From assembly GCF_001304615.2 (NCBI RefSeq), contig NZ_CP032683.1:1240001-1304000 (forward strand): 64,000 nt of DNA. The letters run 5' to 3'. The notes below the pieces were generated by a model. The model did not search any database and was not told the DNA's origin. It was given only the letters and a program-made list of their open reading frames with translations. Origin of the DNA: Methanosarcina flavescens. Lineage in GTDB: Archaea; Halobacteriota; Methanosarcinia; Methanosarcinales; Methanosarcinaceae. The position numbers and the translations under genes were made by a program. This document shows, in pieces, positions 9,799 to 19,123 of the stretch. The stretch's first letter is position 1. Every line of letters starts with the position of its first letter.

Positions 9799-11202
9799 TC
9801 AGGCTATCTGCTTTCTAAAGGTGTTGCAGGAATTTATCTTTATATCGAGCAGCTTCTCGATATTCATTTTTGCAGCAATGCCATTTGCAGCTCCAGGGAC
9901 TGAGGTAATCACACCGATATCGAGTTCTTCACGCAGCTCGCGCATGACATGCTCGTCTACCAGGTCCATTACATCGACTCCGAGTTTTTTTGCCACGTAT
10001 TCTTTTGCCTCGCCTATGCGCATGTTCTTTGAGAACTGCATCCTTGCAACAAGGTCGCCTGCAGCTCTTATTCCAGTCATTCCAGAAGCCATTATGTGGG
10101 AAATCGGCATACCCAGAGGGTCGCCGACCCCGATCTATATGCCGTCGACGCCTGCAATTTCGACCATTGCCTTGCTTGCCCTCGTAACAGCATCAATCGG
10201 AGGAGTTTCAAGCATGGGGATTCCGCCGACTCCCATACCCATATCAACGTGACAGGGAATTGGAGAAGCTTCCACAGCTGCCTTCATGAAGGTAACTGCA
10301 CGGGCAAGGTTCCAGGCTGAGGTTTTGCTGGTATTTGTATTACAGACAGGCCCGAAAACATTTGCTCCGGCTTTTGCAACAAGAGGAGCCTGCTGATGAG
10401 GCCAGAGCCCTGCAAGGGTTACTCCGTCATACTGAAGGTTTCCGTGCATACCAAGTACGCATTCCCCTGCCATTCCTGCTTCTATGTACATGTCAGGGAA
10501 TTCCTTTCTAAGGGCCTGGATTGCATGGAGGGTACCGTACATATCAGCGTCTCCTGCTGCACCTGTTGTGTCGAAATTGACACCATCGGCTCCTGAGGCA
10601 AAGAGTTTCTGCATAACCCATACAGTATCCCTTGTCAGGTGCTCGGCTGCATATTCCATTGATTCCCAGGCTTTCTGAATCTTGAAAGCCTTCATAAGGT
10701 CACCGGGGTTCTCGAAAGGACCATCAGGGGTATAATAGAGTCCCATATTGGGCATTGCACCGTAAAACAGCGGAATAATCATGTTCTGCTGGCAAACTTC
10801 CATTGCCTGGCACTCGTTTGAAACAACAGGCTTTACAGGCTTGAAGCTGTAGTCAATGTGTCCCAGTTCCATTGTGTCGGCACCAAAAGCCCGCTCGTGC
10901 ATCATGCACCCAACAAGCCGGCTTGAAGGAATTCCAACGCCACTGTTACCCTGGTCACCGTCAAGCCTTATAGTACCAATGTCGTGCGTTACAGGAACTT
11001 CCATGCCCTGTTCCACACTTACGGCCTTACCCGGCATCATCAGAATTTCTGCAAGCTTATCAACCTCATTGGCATTCAGAGTGGGAATTTCACCAAGGTC
11101 AGCAGCATTTGCAGTACCTGCCTCAATTTCCTCCATGATCTTCTCTTTTGTAAGGAAGATTCTCTTTCCGTCTCCCATACGCAAAGCATATTCTGTTGCC
11201 AT
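9799..11202 (-). CDS. mtbB: Dimethylamine methyltransferase MtbB with in-frame amber codon (pyrrolysine), copy 1
   Basis: Reading the TAG at 10135-10137 as a sense codon gives 467 residues, the family length, with the special residue at 356 as known for MtbB. Without readthrough the product would stop at 355. The enzyme moves a methyl group from dimethylamine to the corrinoid protein MtbC, and the pyrrolysine imine ring activates the substrate. The 3' part after the amber codon (from [20 protein letters not shown]) is clearly the same protein. GGTGAGAG lies 5 nt before the ATG. It is the last gene of the mttB-mttC-mttP run. Residues 1-160 and 320-450 are nearly identical to copy 2 at 15610, while the middle differs. 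Confidence 0.96.
10105..10144 (-). promoter_or_regulatory. Stem-loop enclosing the mtbB amber codon (copy 1)
   Basis: On the mRNA strand CGGCATA stands directly before UAG, and TATGCCG stands 26 nt after the amber codon, giving a 7-bp closing stem. Inside it GGGTCG-G-CGACCC forms a perfect 6-bp hairpin (plus-strand 10118-10130). The amber codon therefore sits at the base of a nested structure. A downstream PYLIS element has been proposed for methylamine methyltransferase genes; whether it is needed is debated. Confidence 0.5.
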
Positions 11203-11263
11203 TTTTCTCTCACCTTTTCCATTTATCTTTAATAATCCAATTTAATAAGCTGTATTTTGGGGC

Positions 11264-11413
11264 TCAGAATTTGGATACAAAGGTTCTGGCCTGCCAGAGG
11301 GCTATTATTGCCAAAATCAGGATAAAAACCATCCACATGATATCGGCTGCCGGTATGAAAGAATTCGCCCAGTAGTTGTTGTAAGCCTCCAGAGCCACTG
11401 CTGTTTGTGTCAT
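11264..11413 (-). CDS. 49-residue single-span membrane protein in the methylamine operon
   Basis: ATG at 11413, GAGGG 6 nt upstream, TGA at 11264-11266. The N-terminal half is amphipathic with Asn and Trp (EAYNNYWANSF). Residues 22-42 form one membrane helix (MWMVFILILAIIALW), and the end RTFVSKF is basic. It lies 18 nt after the 98-residue gene and 61 nt before mtbB, all on the same strand, so it is very likely translated from the operon mRNA. The size and topology suggest an accessory subunit or regulator of the permease MttP, which is inference only. I do not recognise a family. Confidence 0.72.
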   Translation of the reverse strand: MTQTAVALEAYNNYWANSFIPAADIMWMVFILILAIIALWQARTFVSKF

Positions 11414-11431
11414 ATTTTTCCCTCTTTGAGA

Positions 11432-11728
11432 TTATAAGCCTCTAAGGCAGGCATCGGTTGCCCTGGTTATTCCGAAGTCAGTTATCCTGTACCTGTGCAG
11501 AAGGAAACCTTTTTTGTAGATTCCATTCTCGTCAACTTTCTGCTCCAGATCTTTCAACATCCCTCCGGATGCCAGTTCGATAATATCGAAGTTTATACTG
11601 TCCCTGCCGTAGCTGCTCTTCATGCCATATTCTTCCTGAATCTTCGAAACGACCTCGTAATTCCAGTACTCTTTCCCATCAAGGAAAAGTTCCAGAATCC
11701 TGAACTTAATAGGACGTCTTTGGCTCAT
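11432..11728 (-). CDS. 98-residue hypothetical, winged-helix-like, in the methylamine operon
   Basis: The ATG follows the mttP stop directly (TGA then ATGAG), with GAGGTGAG as ribosome site inside the end of mttP, so translation is probably coupled. The protein opens RRPIKFRILELFLDGKEYWNYEVVSKIQEEYG, which reads as helix-turn-helix: a short helix, a loop, then a second helix. It closes with LHRYRITDFGITRA, like the wing strand and last helix of small winged-helix regulators. DNA binding is inferred from this pattern. It is one of two uncharacterised proteins between mttP and mtbB. Confidence 0.75.
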   Translation of the reverse strand: MSQRRPIKFRILELFLDGKEYWNYEVVSKIQEEYGMKSSYGRDSINFDIIELASGGMLKDLEQKVDENGIYKKGFLLHRYRITDFGITRATDACLRGL

Positions 11729-12775
11729 TCACTCACCTCTCAGGGTTTCAAGTGCACCTGTATCTTCAGTAAACATGATGAAACTCCCTGCGATACAGAG
11801 CAAACCACCTAAAACAATAGTCCATTCTGGCACGTCTCCGAAGAAGAGGAATATGAATATGACAGCGCAGAACCCGTATAGGTTTCCAATGCCCTGACCT
11901 CTTCCAACTCCTATTAGCGGAAAAGATTTGTACCAGGTAACATAACAGAAACCAAATGTGATACCTGCGAAGACCAAGACCAGCAGAGTTAAAGGCTCGA
12001 AAACTTGGAATGCAAATGAGTACATCGGAAAGCCAAGGATTGCCAAAATCGGCACGATAATAATCCACCAGATTATGTTTTCTCCAAGGAAACGAAGGGT
12101 AAGCCCCGCATCCGGCTCTGCGATGTCAAGTCCTTTACCTGCAATTGCACCTTCAATACCCCAGCCAGCAGCAGCCATCAAACCTCCGAGATATCCTATC
12201 CAGGGGATGTTACCTGAAGAAAGTTCTGACAGAACTCCGCCACCGTAAATAGAAATACCTCCAAGGACGATGATTCCAATGCCGATTATTGCCCTCTTTG
12301 AGATTTTTTCTCCGTACCAGTAATAGGCAAGAATCGAACCTATAACAGGATAAAGAAGGCCGGCAACAGCTGCAAATGCTCCTCCTATAAAGCCCATAGC
12401 AATAAAAGAACCGAGAATTGCCATCGGGCCACCGAAGATAGATGCAACGAAGAACCACTTGGAGCAGGGATGGAATTCCTTAAGGGTCCTGCCCAGTTCT
12501 CCGTACTTTCCAAGCACTCCATTCCAGAGCATAAGCGCAAGCATAACAGTGAGTGCATTGAAGGCAGTGATCAGAACAGCAGTAACAACAAGGGACATAC
12601 CGTCTCCGCTTGCTTTGGCAATGGCAGCATACATCTCATCGAAGGGGTTGAGTACCCAGACAACAGTTCCTGGCAGATACCAGATTCCCCAGAAAACAGC
12701 ACAGAAAAGGGCCCACATATACCCTTTATTGATTTTTCTTTTACTTTCCTGTTTTTTTAAAGTTATTAAATCCAC
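11729..12775 (-). CDS. mttP: MttP, putative trimethylamine permease
   Basis: 348 residues with about ten membrane segments and a short basic cytoplasmic start (KKQESKRKINKGY). The two-half arrangement resembles EamA/DMT-type transporters. Glycine-rich helices such as GGPMAILGSFIAMGFIGGAFAAVAG and the repeat of a GWGIEGAI-type helix are visible. The position directly after mttC matches the gene called mttP in Methanosarcina methylamine operons, where it is thought to import trimethylamine. It is followed without a gap by a small gene at 11728. Transport has not been shown directly for most homologues. Confidence 0.88.
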   Translation of the reverse strand: MDLITLKKQESKRKINKGYMWALFCAVFWGIWYLPGTVVWVLNPFDEMYAAIAKASGDGMSLVVTAVLITAFNALTVMLALMLWNGVLGKYGELGRTLKEFHPCSKWFFVASIFGGPMAILGSFIAMGFIGGAFAAVAGLLYPVIGSILAYYWYGEKISKRAIIGIGIIVLGGISIYGGGVLSELSSGNIPWIGYLGGLMAAAGWGIEGAIAGKGLDIAEPDAGLTLRFLGENIIWWIIIVPILAILGFPMYSFAFQVFEPLTLLVLVFAGITFGFCYVTWYKSFPLIGVGRGQGIGNLYGFCAVIFIFLFFGDVPEWTIVLGGLLCIAGSFIMFTEDTGALETLRGE

Positions 12776-12997
12776 AAAATTCCCTCCATTTTTCAGAATA
12801 CTGTGGAACTCCCTCAGGGGTGGGGGTCTCCCAGTCCCAATTCCACAGCCTGAAGGTGCAGCCTGCGAATATCTGCAAGATATTTCTTGCTTATGTCAAC
12901 ATCAGGGATCCGCAAAAACTGCACAATAAACTGTGGCAGAAAATGCGTTCCGAAGATCACATTTTCTACAGTTTAAACCGTTTACTAGGGCTGTTTC
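12776..12997 (-). other. mttC-mttP spacer with hairpin
   Basis: 222 bp inside the operon, unusually long compared with the other gene junctions. It holds the palindrome AATATCT-GC-AAGATATT at 12868-12884 and GC-rich patches near 12820. No reading frame is credible. It may be an mRNA processing or stability site that sets the ratio of the abundant MttC to MttP; this is inference. Confidence 0.4.
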
Positions 12998-13651
12998 TCA
13001 GTTTTTCAAGGCTGCTTTTACCTTAGCGACTGCATCGTTAGCGCTTTCACCGTAGATGTCTGCACCGATCTTGTCTGCCCAGTCCTGGGTTACAGGAGCG
13101 CCTCCAACCATAGTCTTTACCTGATCGCGGATACCTGCCTCTTTCAGCTGTTCTTCAATCTGGATCTGGTTTACCATTGTGGTTGTCATAAGTGCGGAGG
13201 ATGCGACAACCACGGGATTGTGTTCTTTTACGGCATCGACATAGTTTTTAATTGGAACATCCCTTCCAAGATCCACAACTTTGAAACCTGCAATGTTGAG
13301 CATGGAGGCTACGATGTCCTTTCCAATGGAGTGAATGTCACCTTCTATGGTTCCGATAACAACAGTTCCAAGGTTCTTTGTCTCGGACTTACGCTTCTCC
13401 ATTTCCGGTGTAATGATATTTATTCCTGCTTTCATCGCCTCTGCGGCTGCAATCACATGTGGCAGGAAAAGAGATCCCTGTTCGAACTGTTCCCCTACTT
13501 CTTCCATGCCTGCAGTATATCCTTTTTCAATAAGCTCTACAGGATCAATCCCTGCAGCAAGGGCTTCTTCTGCGACTTCAGCCGCCATTTCCTCGTCGAA
13601 CTCGGTAATCGCTTCTTTTGCTTTTGCAATGATTTCTTCTTTGCTTGCCAT
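12998..13651 (-). CDS. mttC: MttC, trimethylamine corrinoid protein
   Basis: 217 residues from the ATG at 13651, chosen because AGGAG lies 8 nt before it and because the N-terminus MASKEE matches MtbC; an upstream in-frame start at 13747 would run back into mttB. The N-terminal four-helix cap domain (residues 1-90) precedes the B12 domain with the base-off motif GDIHSIGKD near residue 106 and VGGAP further on. The histidine coordinates cobalt. It takes the methyl group from trimethylamine via MttB and passes it to CoM via MtbA, which is not in this window. It lies 25 nt after mttB. Confidence 0.95.
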   Translation of the reverse strand: MASKEEIIAKAKEAITEFDEEMAAEVAEEALAAGIDPVELIEKGYTAGMEEVGEQFEQGSLFLPHVIAAAEAMKAGINIITPEMEKRKSETKNLGTVVIGTIEGDIHSIGKDIVASMLNIAGFKVVDLGRDVPIKNYVDAVKEHNPVVVASSALMTTTMVNQIQIEEQLKEAGIRDQVKTMVGGAPVTQDWADKIGADIYGESANDAVAKVKAALKN

Positions 13652-13676
13652 TTTTAGATCTCCTGATATCCTGTCT

Positions 13677-15164
13677 TTACATACCTCTGAAGGCTTTATC
13701 AGCCCTGTCCACGACAGCCTGCATATCCTTGAGGATATCTGCATCAATTGGTTTTACCTGGTGGTTCTTAAGAATGTCCTCTACTTTTTCATGCGCAACT
13801 GCTGCAAGATCTTTTGAGCCTGCTGCTGCCCAATCTCCATACATGCGTCTGTCAATGAGCATTGGGCTGGAAGGATAGTCTATAAGCTGCCTGGTCTGTT
13901 TGAGGGCAAGGAAATTGTTTCCGATGCCTACTTTCTGGATGGATTCCACTGACAACGTTTCTTCTGAGACAGGAATTCCTTGCATAGCCTTCTTGACCAT
14001 ACTGATAATATCATTGTCAATTACCAGCTGCTCCATTGAGAAGGTCATTCCAAGCTCAAGCATTCCGGCTCCGTAGATAGTGTTTGCTCCTGCAAGGGCT
14101 GGAAGGAGGGTGGTTATGGTTTTTTCGTGTCCTGCCTGGTTGTCCGGGATCTTCGCATCAGACTAGGAACCTGCCACAAAGGAGGGTAGGCCATAGAACT
14201 GGGCAAGTTTCGCGACAGCGCCGCTTATCAAGCCGAGTTCAGGAGATCCGACAGGAGCAGTTCCTTTTTTCAGGTCAAAGGTAGTTGTGGAACTTCCATA
14301 CCAGACTTTGCTTCCTGGAACAGTCAACTGGGCAAGCACAATTCCTGAAAGCACTTCGGCATTGTGGGTTACAAGAGTGCCTGCAAGATAAACAGGAGAA
14401 GATCCGCCTGACATTGCCATACTCAGAACGTTAACCGGAATTCCGAGACGGGCGCCTTTAATAATAACCTGGCAGGCATTGACACTGAGTTCGAGCGGGC
14501 TGGTCGGACAGAGCAGCATGGAGAAAATCGGTTTTTTCCTTGCCTCTTCTTCGTCACCGCCATAGTATGCTTTTACAATGTCCCAGTAATATTCGACGTT
14601 TTCGCCGACGGGGTCGATGTGATGATAGTGTTTAGAGGTGTTTGCAAGTGGTGTGAGGGTTTCGTGGACATCCTGTGCACCCTGGCCTGCAACGTCCCTT
14701 GCAGAAACTGGTAGTGAGAAGTAGTCAATGTTCTCTGCCCAGTCGCAGAGTTTTGCGATATCTGCAATGTCCTGCTCAACGGAGTCAACTGTTACATACT
14801 TGCCGTCCTGGTATTTGCAGACCTTGACACCGGTACCGAAACAGGTCCAGTGCACTTTACCACCACATTCCTGGACAGTATTGTTCTTTTTATCGCGGCC
14901 CCAGAGGACAAATCTGGAAGGCGCAAGCTGAAGAGCTTTTCTTACAAGATATTCAGGGATTTTTACAACGTTGGTTTTCTCGTCGACTTCGCAGCCATTT
15001 TCTTTGAAGATCTGCCTTGCTTCGGGATCAGAAACCTGAACACCTGGGTTCATCAGAACTTCCATGGTTGCATAGTGAATTGCCTTAAGTTCGTCATTAG
15101 TAAAAAGGTTTAATTCTACACCATTAAGTGCATTAAATCCTGCAACTGCATTATTTTTTGCCAT
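13677..15164 (-). CDS. mttB: Trimethylamine methyltransferase MttB with in-frame amber codon (pyrrolysine)
   Basis: The TAG at 14163-14165, read as sense, gives 495 residues with pyrrolysine at 334, matching the known MttB. It demethylates trimethylamine to dimethylamine and methylates the cobalt of MttC. The sequence before the amber codon ends [12 protein letters not shown] and after it continues [14 protein letters not shown], both family hallmarks. Non-pyrrolysine members of the MttB superfamily lack this codon. The stem-loop that surrounds the amber codon in mtbB is not obvious here. A 445-bp gap upstream suggests it has its own promoter separate from mtbC-mtbB. GGAGAGAGG lies before the ATG. 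Confidence 0.96.
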
Positions 15165-15609
15165 TTCCTCTCTCCTTATTATCGAATTTCCTAAATTTGC
15201 TTTTGTTCACTTTTACCGCACCAGAGAAAACCTGTTTTTTCTCTAGGGCAGGATTCGGTAGAAATGTGAGCAGGAATAAATTTTCTGGGATGGATCTAAA
15301 ACAACTTCAAGAGTTTTTCTGACAAAGCCTGGCGATTCTACCTATGTCTAAAAAAGAAAAGTTTGATATCCCCACACCCCTGAGATTCCTGTTCCGCCTC
15401 CTCTAGCCGCTTCTCCAAAACCCTAAAGAGCCATTCTCCTCGATTGCATTTACAGAGAAAAACCGCGCTGCCTTTTGGCAAAATCTCATACTTTTTACGG
15501 ATTAAATCCCTGTAACTTTAATTTTTCCAGATTATATAACCATATACCTTATAACACCTAATATAATTTCTTGATAATTTCCTCTGATTTTTCTGATAAA
15601 ATTTTCCTC
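15165..15609 (-). promoter_or_regulatory. Spacer between mtbB copy 2 and mttB, probable mttB promoter and leader
   Basis: 445 bp with no gene. A hairpin CCAGAGAAAA/TTTTCTCTAGG at 15221-15247 lies about 60-80 nt upstream of the mttB start and would fold in the mttB leader. AT-rich candidates for a TATA box are at 15525-15580. Long 5' leaders are known for Methanosarcina methyltransferase operons. Confidence 0.4.
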
Positions 15610-17016
15610 TTACTCTCTTATCTGTCTTCTAAAGGTGTTGCAGGAATTTATCTTTATATCGAGCAGCTTCTCGATATTCATTTTTGCAGCAATGCCTTTT
15701 GCAGCTCCAGGGACTGAGGTAATCACACCGATATCGAGTTCTTCACGCAGCTCGCGCATGACATGCTCGTCTACGAGATCCATGACATCGACTCCGAATT
15801 TTTTTGCCACGTATTCTTTTGCCTCGCCTATGCGCATGTTCTTTGAGAACTGCATCCTTGCAACAAGGTCACCTGCAGCTCTTATTCCTGTCATACCAGA
15901 AGCCATTATGTGGGAAATCGGCATACCCAGAGGGTCGCCGACCCCGATCTATATGCCATCGACGCCTGCAATTTCGACCATTGCCTTGCTTGCCCTCGTA
16001 ACAGCATCAATCGGAGGAGTTTCAAGCATGGGGATTCCGCCGACTCCCATGCCCATATCAACATGGCAGGGCAGGGTGGAAACCTTAACTGCTTCTTTTA
16101 TGAAGGTAACTGCACGGGCAAGGTTCCAGACTGAAGTCTTGCTTGTATTTGTGTTTACCACAGGCCCGAAAACGTTTGCTCCGGCTTTTGCAACAAGAGG
16201 AGCCTGCTGATGAGGCCAGAGCCCTGCAAGGGTCACTCCATCATACTGAAGGTTTCCGTGCATGCCAAGCACCATTTCCCCTGCCATTCCTACTTCAATG
16301 TACATATCAGGGAACTCCTTTCTAAGGGCTTCGACCGCATGGAGGGTACCGTACATATCAGCATCTCCTGCAGCCGCAGTTGTGTCGAAGTTGACACCAT
16401 CGGCTCCTGAAGCAAAGAGTTTCTGCATAATCCATATAGTATCCCTTGTCAGGTGTTCTGCAGCGTGTTCCATTGATTCCCAGGCTTCCTGAATCTTGAA
16501 AGCTTTCATAAGGTCACCGGGGTTCTCGAAAGGACCATCAGGGGTATAATAGAGTCCCATATTGGGCATTGCACCGTAAAACAGCGGAATAATCATGTTC
16601 TGCTGGCAAACTTCCATTGCCTGGCACTCGTTTGAAACAACAGGCTTTACAGGCTTGAAGCTGTAGTCAATGTGTCCCAGTTCCATTGTGTCGGCACCAA
16701 AAGCCCGCTCGTGCATCATGCACCCAACAAGCCGGCTTGAAGGAATTCCAACGCCACTGTTACCCTGGTCACCGTCAAGCCTTATAGTACCAATGTCGTG
16801 CGTTACAGGAACTTCCATGCCCTGTTCCACACTTACGGCCTTACCCGGCATCATCAGAATTTCTGCAAGCTTGTCAACCTCATTGGCATTCAGAGTGGGA
16901 ATTTCACCAAGGTCAGCAGCATTTGCAGTACCTGCCTCAATTTCCTCCATAATCTTCTCTTTTGTAAGGAAGATTCTCTTTCCGTCTCCCATACGCAAAG
17001 CATATTCTGTTGCCAT
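15610..17016 (-). CDS. mtbB: Dimethylamine methyltransferase MtbB with in-frame amber codon (pyrrolysine), copy 2
   Basis: Amber TAG at 15949-15951; readthrough gives 468 residues with pyrrolysine at 356. It performs the same reaction as the copy at 9799 (dimethylamine to MtbC). It starts 6 nt after the mtbC stop, so the corrinoid partner and methyltransferase are cotranscribed. Compared with copy 1, the first ~160 codons and the region around the amber codon are almost identical even at silent sites. Residues 170-315 carry many replacements (for example MVLGMH for CVLGMH and VVNTNT for VCNTNT), and the last residues differ (RRQIRE versus RKQIA). Confidence 0.96.
15919..15958 (-). promoter_or_regulatory. 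Stem-loop enclosing the mtbB amber codon (copy 2)
   Basis: Same structure as in copy 1: the closing arms are TGGCATA, immediately before UAG, and TATGCCG. The single base change relative to copy 1 keeps pairing as a U-G wobble. The inner GGGTCG/CGACCC hairpin is unchanged. Confidence 0.5.
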
Positions 17017-17022
17017 TTCTCT

Positions 17023-17673
17023 TCACTTCCTGACCAGTAGCTCTTTTGCCTTTGCCACTGCCTCGCTTGCGTTTTCGGCATAGCAGTCTGCACCAATCTT
17101 GTCAGCCCATGCCTGGGTTGCAGGTGCACCGCCTACCATGACTTTTATTTTGTCCCTGAGCCCTTCTTCCTTGAGGAGCTCGATTACATCCCTCTGCCCC
17201 TGAAGAGTTGTGGTCATAAGGGCGGAAACTCCAATCATATCAGCATTGACTTCCTTTGCCTTTTCGATAAAATTCTTGATTGGAACATCACGGCCGATAT
17301 CATACACCTCAAAACCAGCAGACTGGAGCATTGTGGACACGATTGATTTTCCAATGTCGTGCACATCTCCCTCTACGGTACCGTTTACGATAACCCCCAG
17401 TTTCTTTGTCTGAGTTCCTGCAGGCATTTCAGCCTCAAGAATCTTGACTCCTGCAGTCATTGCATCGGCGGCCATCATTACGTGTGGAAGGAAAAGTTTT
17501 CCTCTCTCAAAAAGGATACCTACCTCGTTCATACCTGCAGCGAGTCCTTTTTCAATTATTTCTGAAGGTTCCATTACTTCTTTTGCTTTGTTTACGGCAT
17601 CAATTACTCTATCCTTTTTACAGGAAACAATTGATTCTGAAAGTTCCTGAAGTAACTCTTCTTTACTTGCCAT
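17023..17673 (-). CDS. mtbC: MtbC, dimethylamine corrinoid protein
   Basis: 216 residues: a helical cap domain followed by a B12-binding domain with GDVHDIGKS near residue 106 (His binds cobalt) and VGGAPATQAWADKIGADCY. It accepts the methyl group released by MtbB and donates it to MtbA for CoM methylation. It shares the MASKEE start and overall layout with MttC. It is first in the run, with mtbB copy 2 following after 6 nt. The 900-bp region upstream is empty of clear genes and should hold the promoter and a long leader. Confidence 0.95.
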   Translation of the reverse strand: MASKEELLQELSESIVSCKKDRVIDAVNKAKEVMEPSEIIEKGLAAGMNEVGILFERGKLFLPHVMMAADAMTAGVKILEAEMPAGTQTKKLGVIVNGTVEGDVHDIGKSIVSTMLQSAGFEVYDIGRDVPIKNFIEKAKEVNADMIGVSALMTTTLQGQRDVIELLKEEGLRDKIKVMVGGAPATQAWADKIGADCYAENASEAVAKAKELLVRK

Positions 17674-18398
17674 TTCAATCCCGTTATCCAGATTTTTGTT
17701 TTATTTTAGAAAGCTTTTATCAACCTTTATCCTTTATAAATAGAAGGCGTGGCTTTTCTAATTCTCGCTGTAGTTAGAAAATTATTCACTGCAGAGATGG
17801 CTGCCAGGATCTAGGGGTTTCAACTTCAGCATCCTTATTAATACAATGATCGAACATTTCCAATCGAGTTTTTTCCATAACTACAACTCTTATAATCCCT
17901 TGCTGCCTGTAAACCCCTAAATCTGGTTTTCACCCCTCTAACCAGATCATAATGTTCCCAAATACTTCTTCTCTATGGGAAGATTCAGCTTTTGAAATCT
18001 TCAAGCAAGCCGTCCTATCTAAACTTCCATTTTGAACTCCAAGGACAGTCTTGATAAAAATTAATATTCTTCTGAGCTTCCCTATATATTATTTTAGATT
18101 TATGTATTTATTCTTATCTTAGAAACTATTTTATGCATTAATTAAATCTTCCGACTTATGCAAATACAATAAGATTTTATCCAATACGCTTTCTAGAAAA
18201 TTTAAACTCCATGAAACTCTATAGAGTTTGCTTACATTATATGACAGCTTCCAGGTGTTTACAGTATGGTACCTTTATTTTCCAACAATTTCTGAGGGTT
18301 TTCCGCCATACTTCAGGCAGGAATTACCAAGCTCTTTTCGAGAAATACAACTGATTAGGTCAATATTCCAGTCCTGGCTTCTTCTCTGTAGCCTTCTG
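17674..18398 (-). promoter_or_regulatory. Upstream region of mtbC with leader hairpin
   Basis: AT-rich DNA of about 720 bp. The clearest element is an 8-bp stem ATCTGGTT/AACCAGAT at 17921-17947, whose minus-strand loop contains AGAGGGGTGA. AGGGG recurs just outside the stem. It lies about 250 nt before mtbC. Several TATA-like stretches occur between 18090 and 18240, so a leader of 400-500 nt is possible. No regulator gene is adjacent. Confidence 0.4.
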
Positions 18399-18575
18399 CT
18401 ATGAATAGAGCCAGAGTGGGATATATAGCGCCAACGCGATGCACTCAATAGGCGTAGATGTCCATCCTATTTCACGACTGTTCAGAAATATTATATCTAT
18501 AAAACAGAAGGGCAGATTGAAAAGTCCATAAGCCAGCGCAATAAATTTCCAACCTCCTGAGCTTTGGAAGATCTT
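18399..18575 (-). pseudogene. Membrane-protein-like open frame without a normal start codon
   Basis: The frame open between a TGA at 18576-18578 and a TAG at 18399-18401 translates to a coherent hydrophobic sequence: FIALAYGLFNLPFCFIDIIF, a short polar loop, then two more apolar stretches ending IPLWLYS. No ATG, GTG or TTG occurs in it. AGGAGG lies 9 nt before an ATT codon at the start of the first apolar stretch. If the final TAG were read as pyrrolysine, 13 more polar codons would follow. It is most likely a decayed gene fragment; a rare-start small protein is the alternative. Confidence 0.3.
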
Positions 18576-18619
18576 TCAAACCTCACACGTTCTGGATTCA
18601 ATTTTGCTTTCTGGACTAA

Positions 18620-19012
18620 TCAGTCGTTTTCCATGCCTGAACTTTCTCCCACTGCAAGCATAAGTTCTCCATAGAGTAGCTTTTCCAGGGTTTCGGCTAC
18701 ATATTTCCTTTGCTGATATTTTTGGATATCCTCATGCATCCTGAGGTCGGAATCTACCTGGACTCGCAGGAGAGCAAAATGGAAGGCTTTTTCGTTCTTT
18801 ATCGGCGCGGTATAGAAAGCCTCTAGCAGGTAAGGGAGTTTGAGGGGATCTTCAATGACTTCGCTTAAAAGCAGCATTTCTTCGGGAATATCCTGATAAT
18901 GCGAAGATATATCTTTTTTCCCTGTAATAAGCTGCAGGTTTTTTTCAGAATACCTTTTCTCTAAGATAATAATTTCACCAACTATATCTCTCACCTCTTG
19001 TTCAGATCTCAT
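18620..19012 (-). CDS. Hypothetical helical protein, 130 residues
   Basis: Almost entirely charged, helix-forming sequence without signal peptide or membrane segment (EQEVRDIVGEIIILEKRYSE, then long acidic/basic helices). No motif is recognised. It lies 112 bp beyond the sufB stop on the same strand, so it may be at the tail of the cob-suf transcript or independent. The ATG is preceded by GAGATC-like sequence rather than a clear ribosome site. The codon and amino-acid pattern is gene-like, so I believe it is real. Confidence 0.65.
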   Translation of the reverse strand: MRSEQEVRDIVGEIIILEKRYSEKNLQLITGKKDISSHYQDIPEEMLLLSEVIEDPLKLPYLLEAFYTAPIKNEKAFHFALLRVQVDSDLRMHEDIQKYQQRKYVAETLEKLLYGELMLAVGESSGMEND

Positions 19013-19123
19013 TCAGATTAAATTGGGATCCCCTTTTAACAGTCTACGGGATAGACTTCCAGTATTCCTGGAGAGATAATTAAGTTTCTTAAGTTATACG
19101 TGAAAAAGGGGATAAAACGGGTC

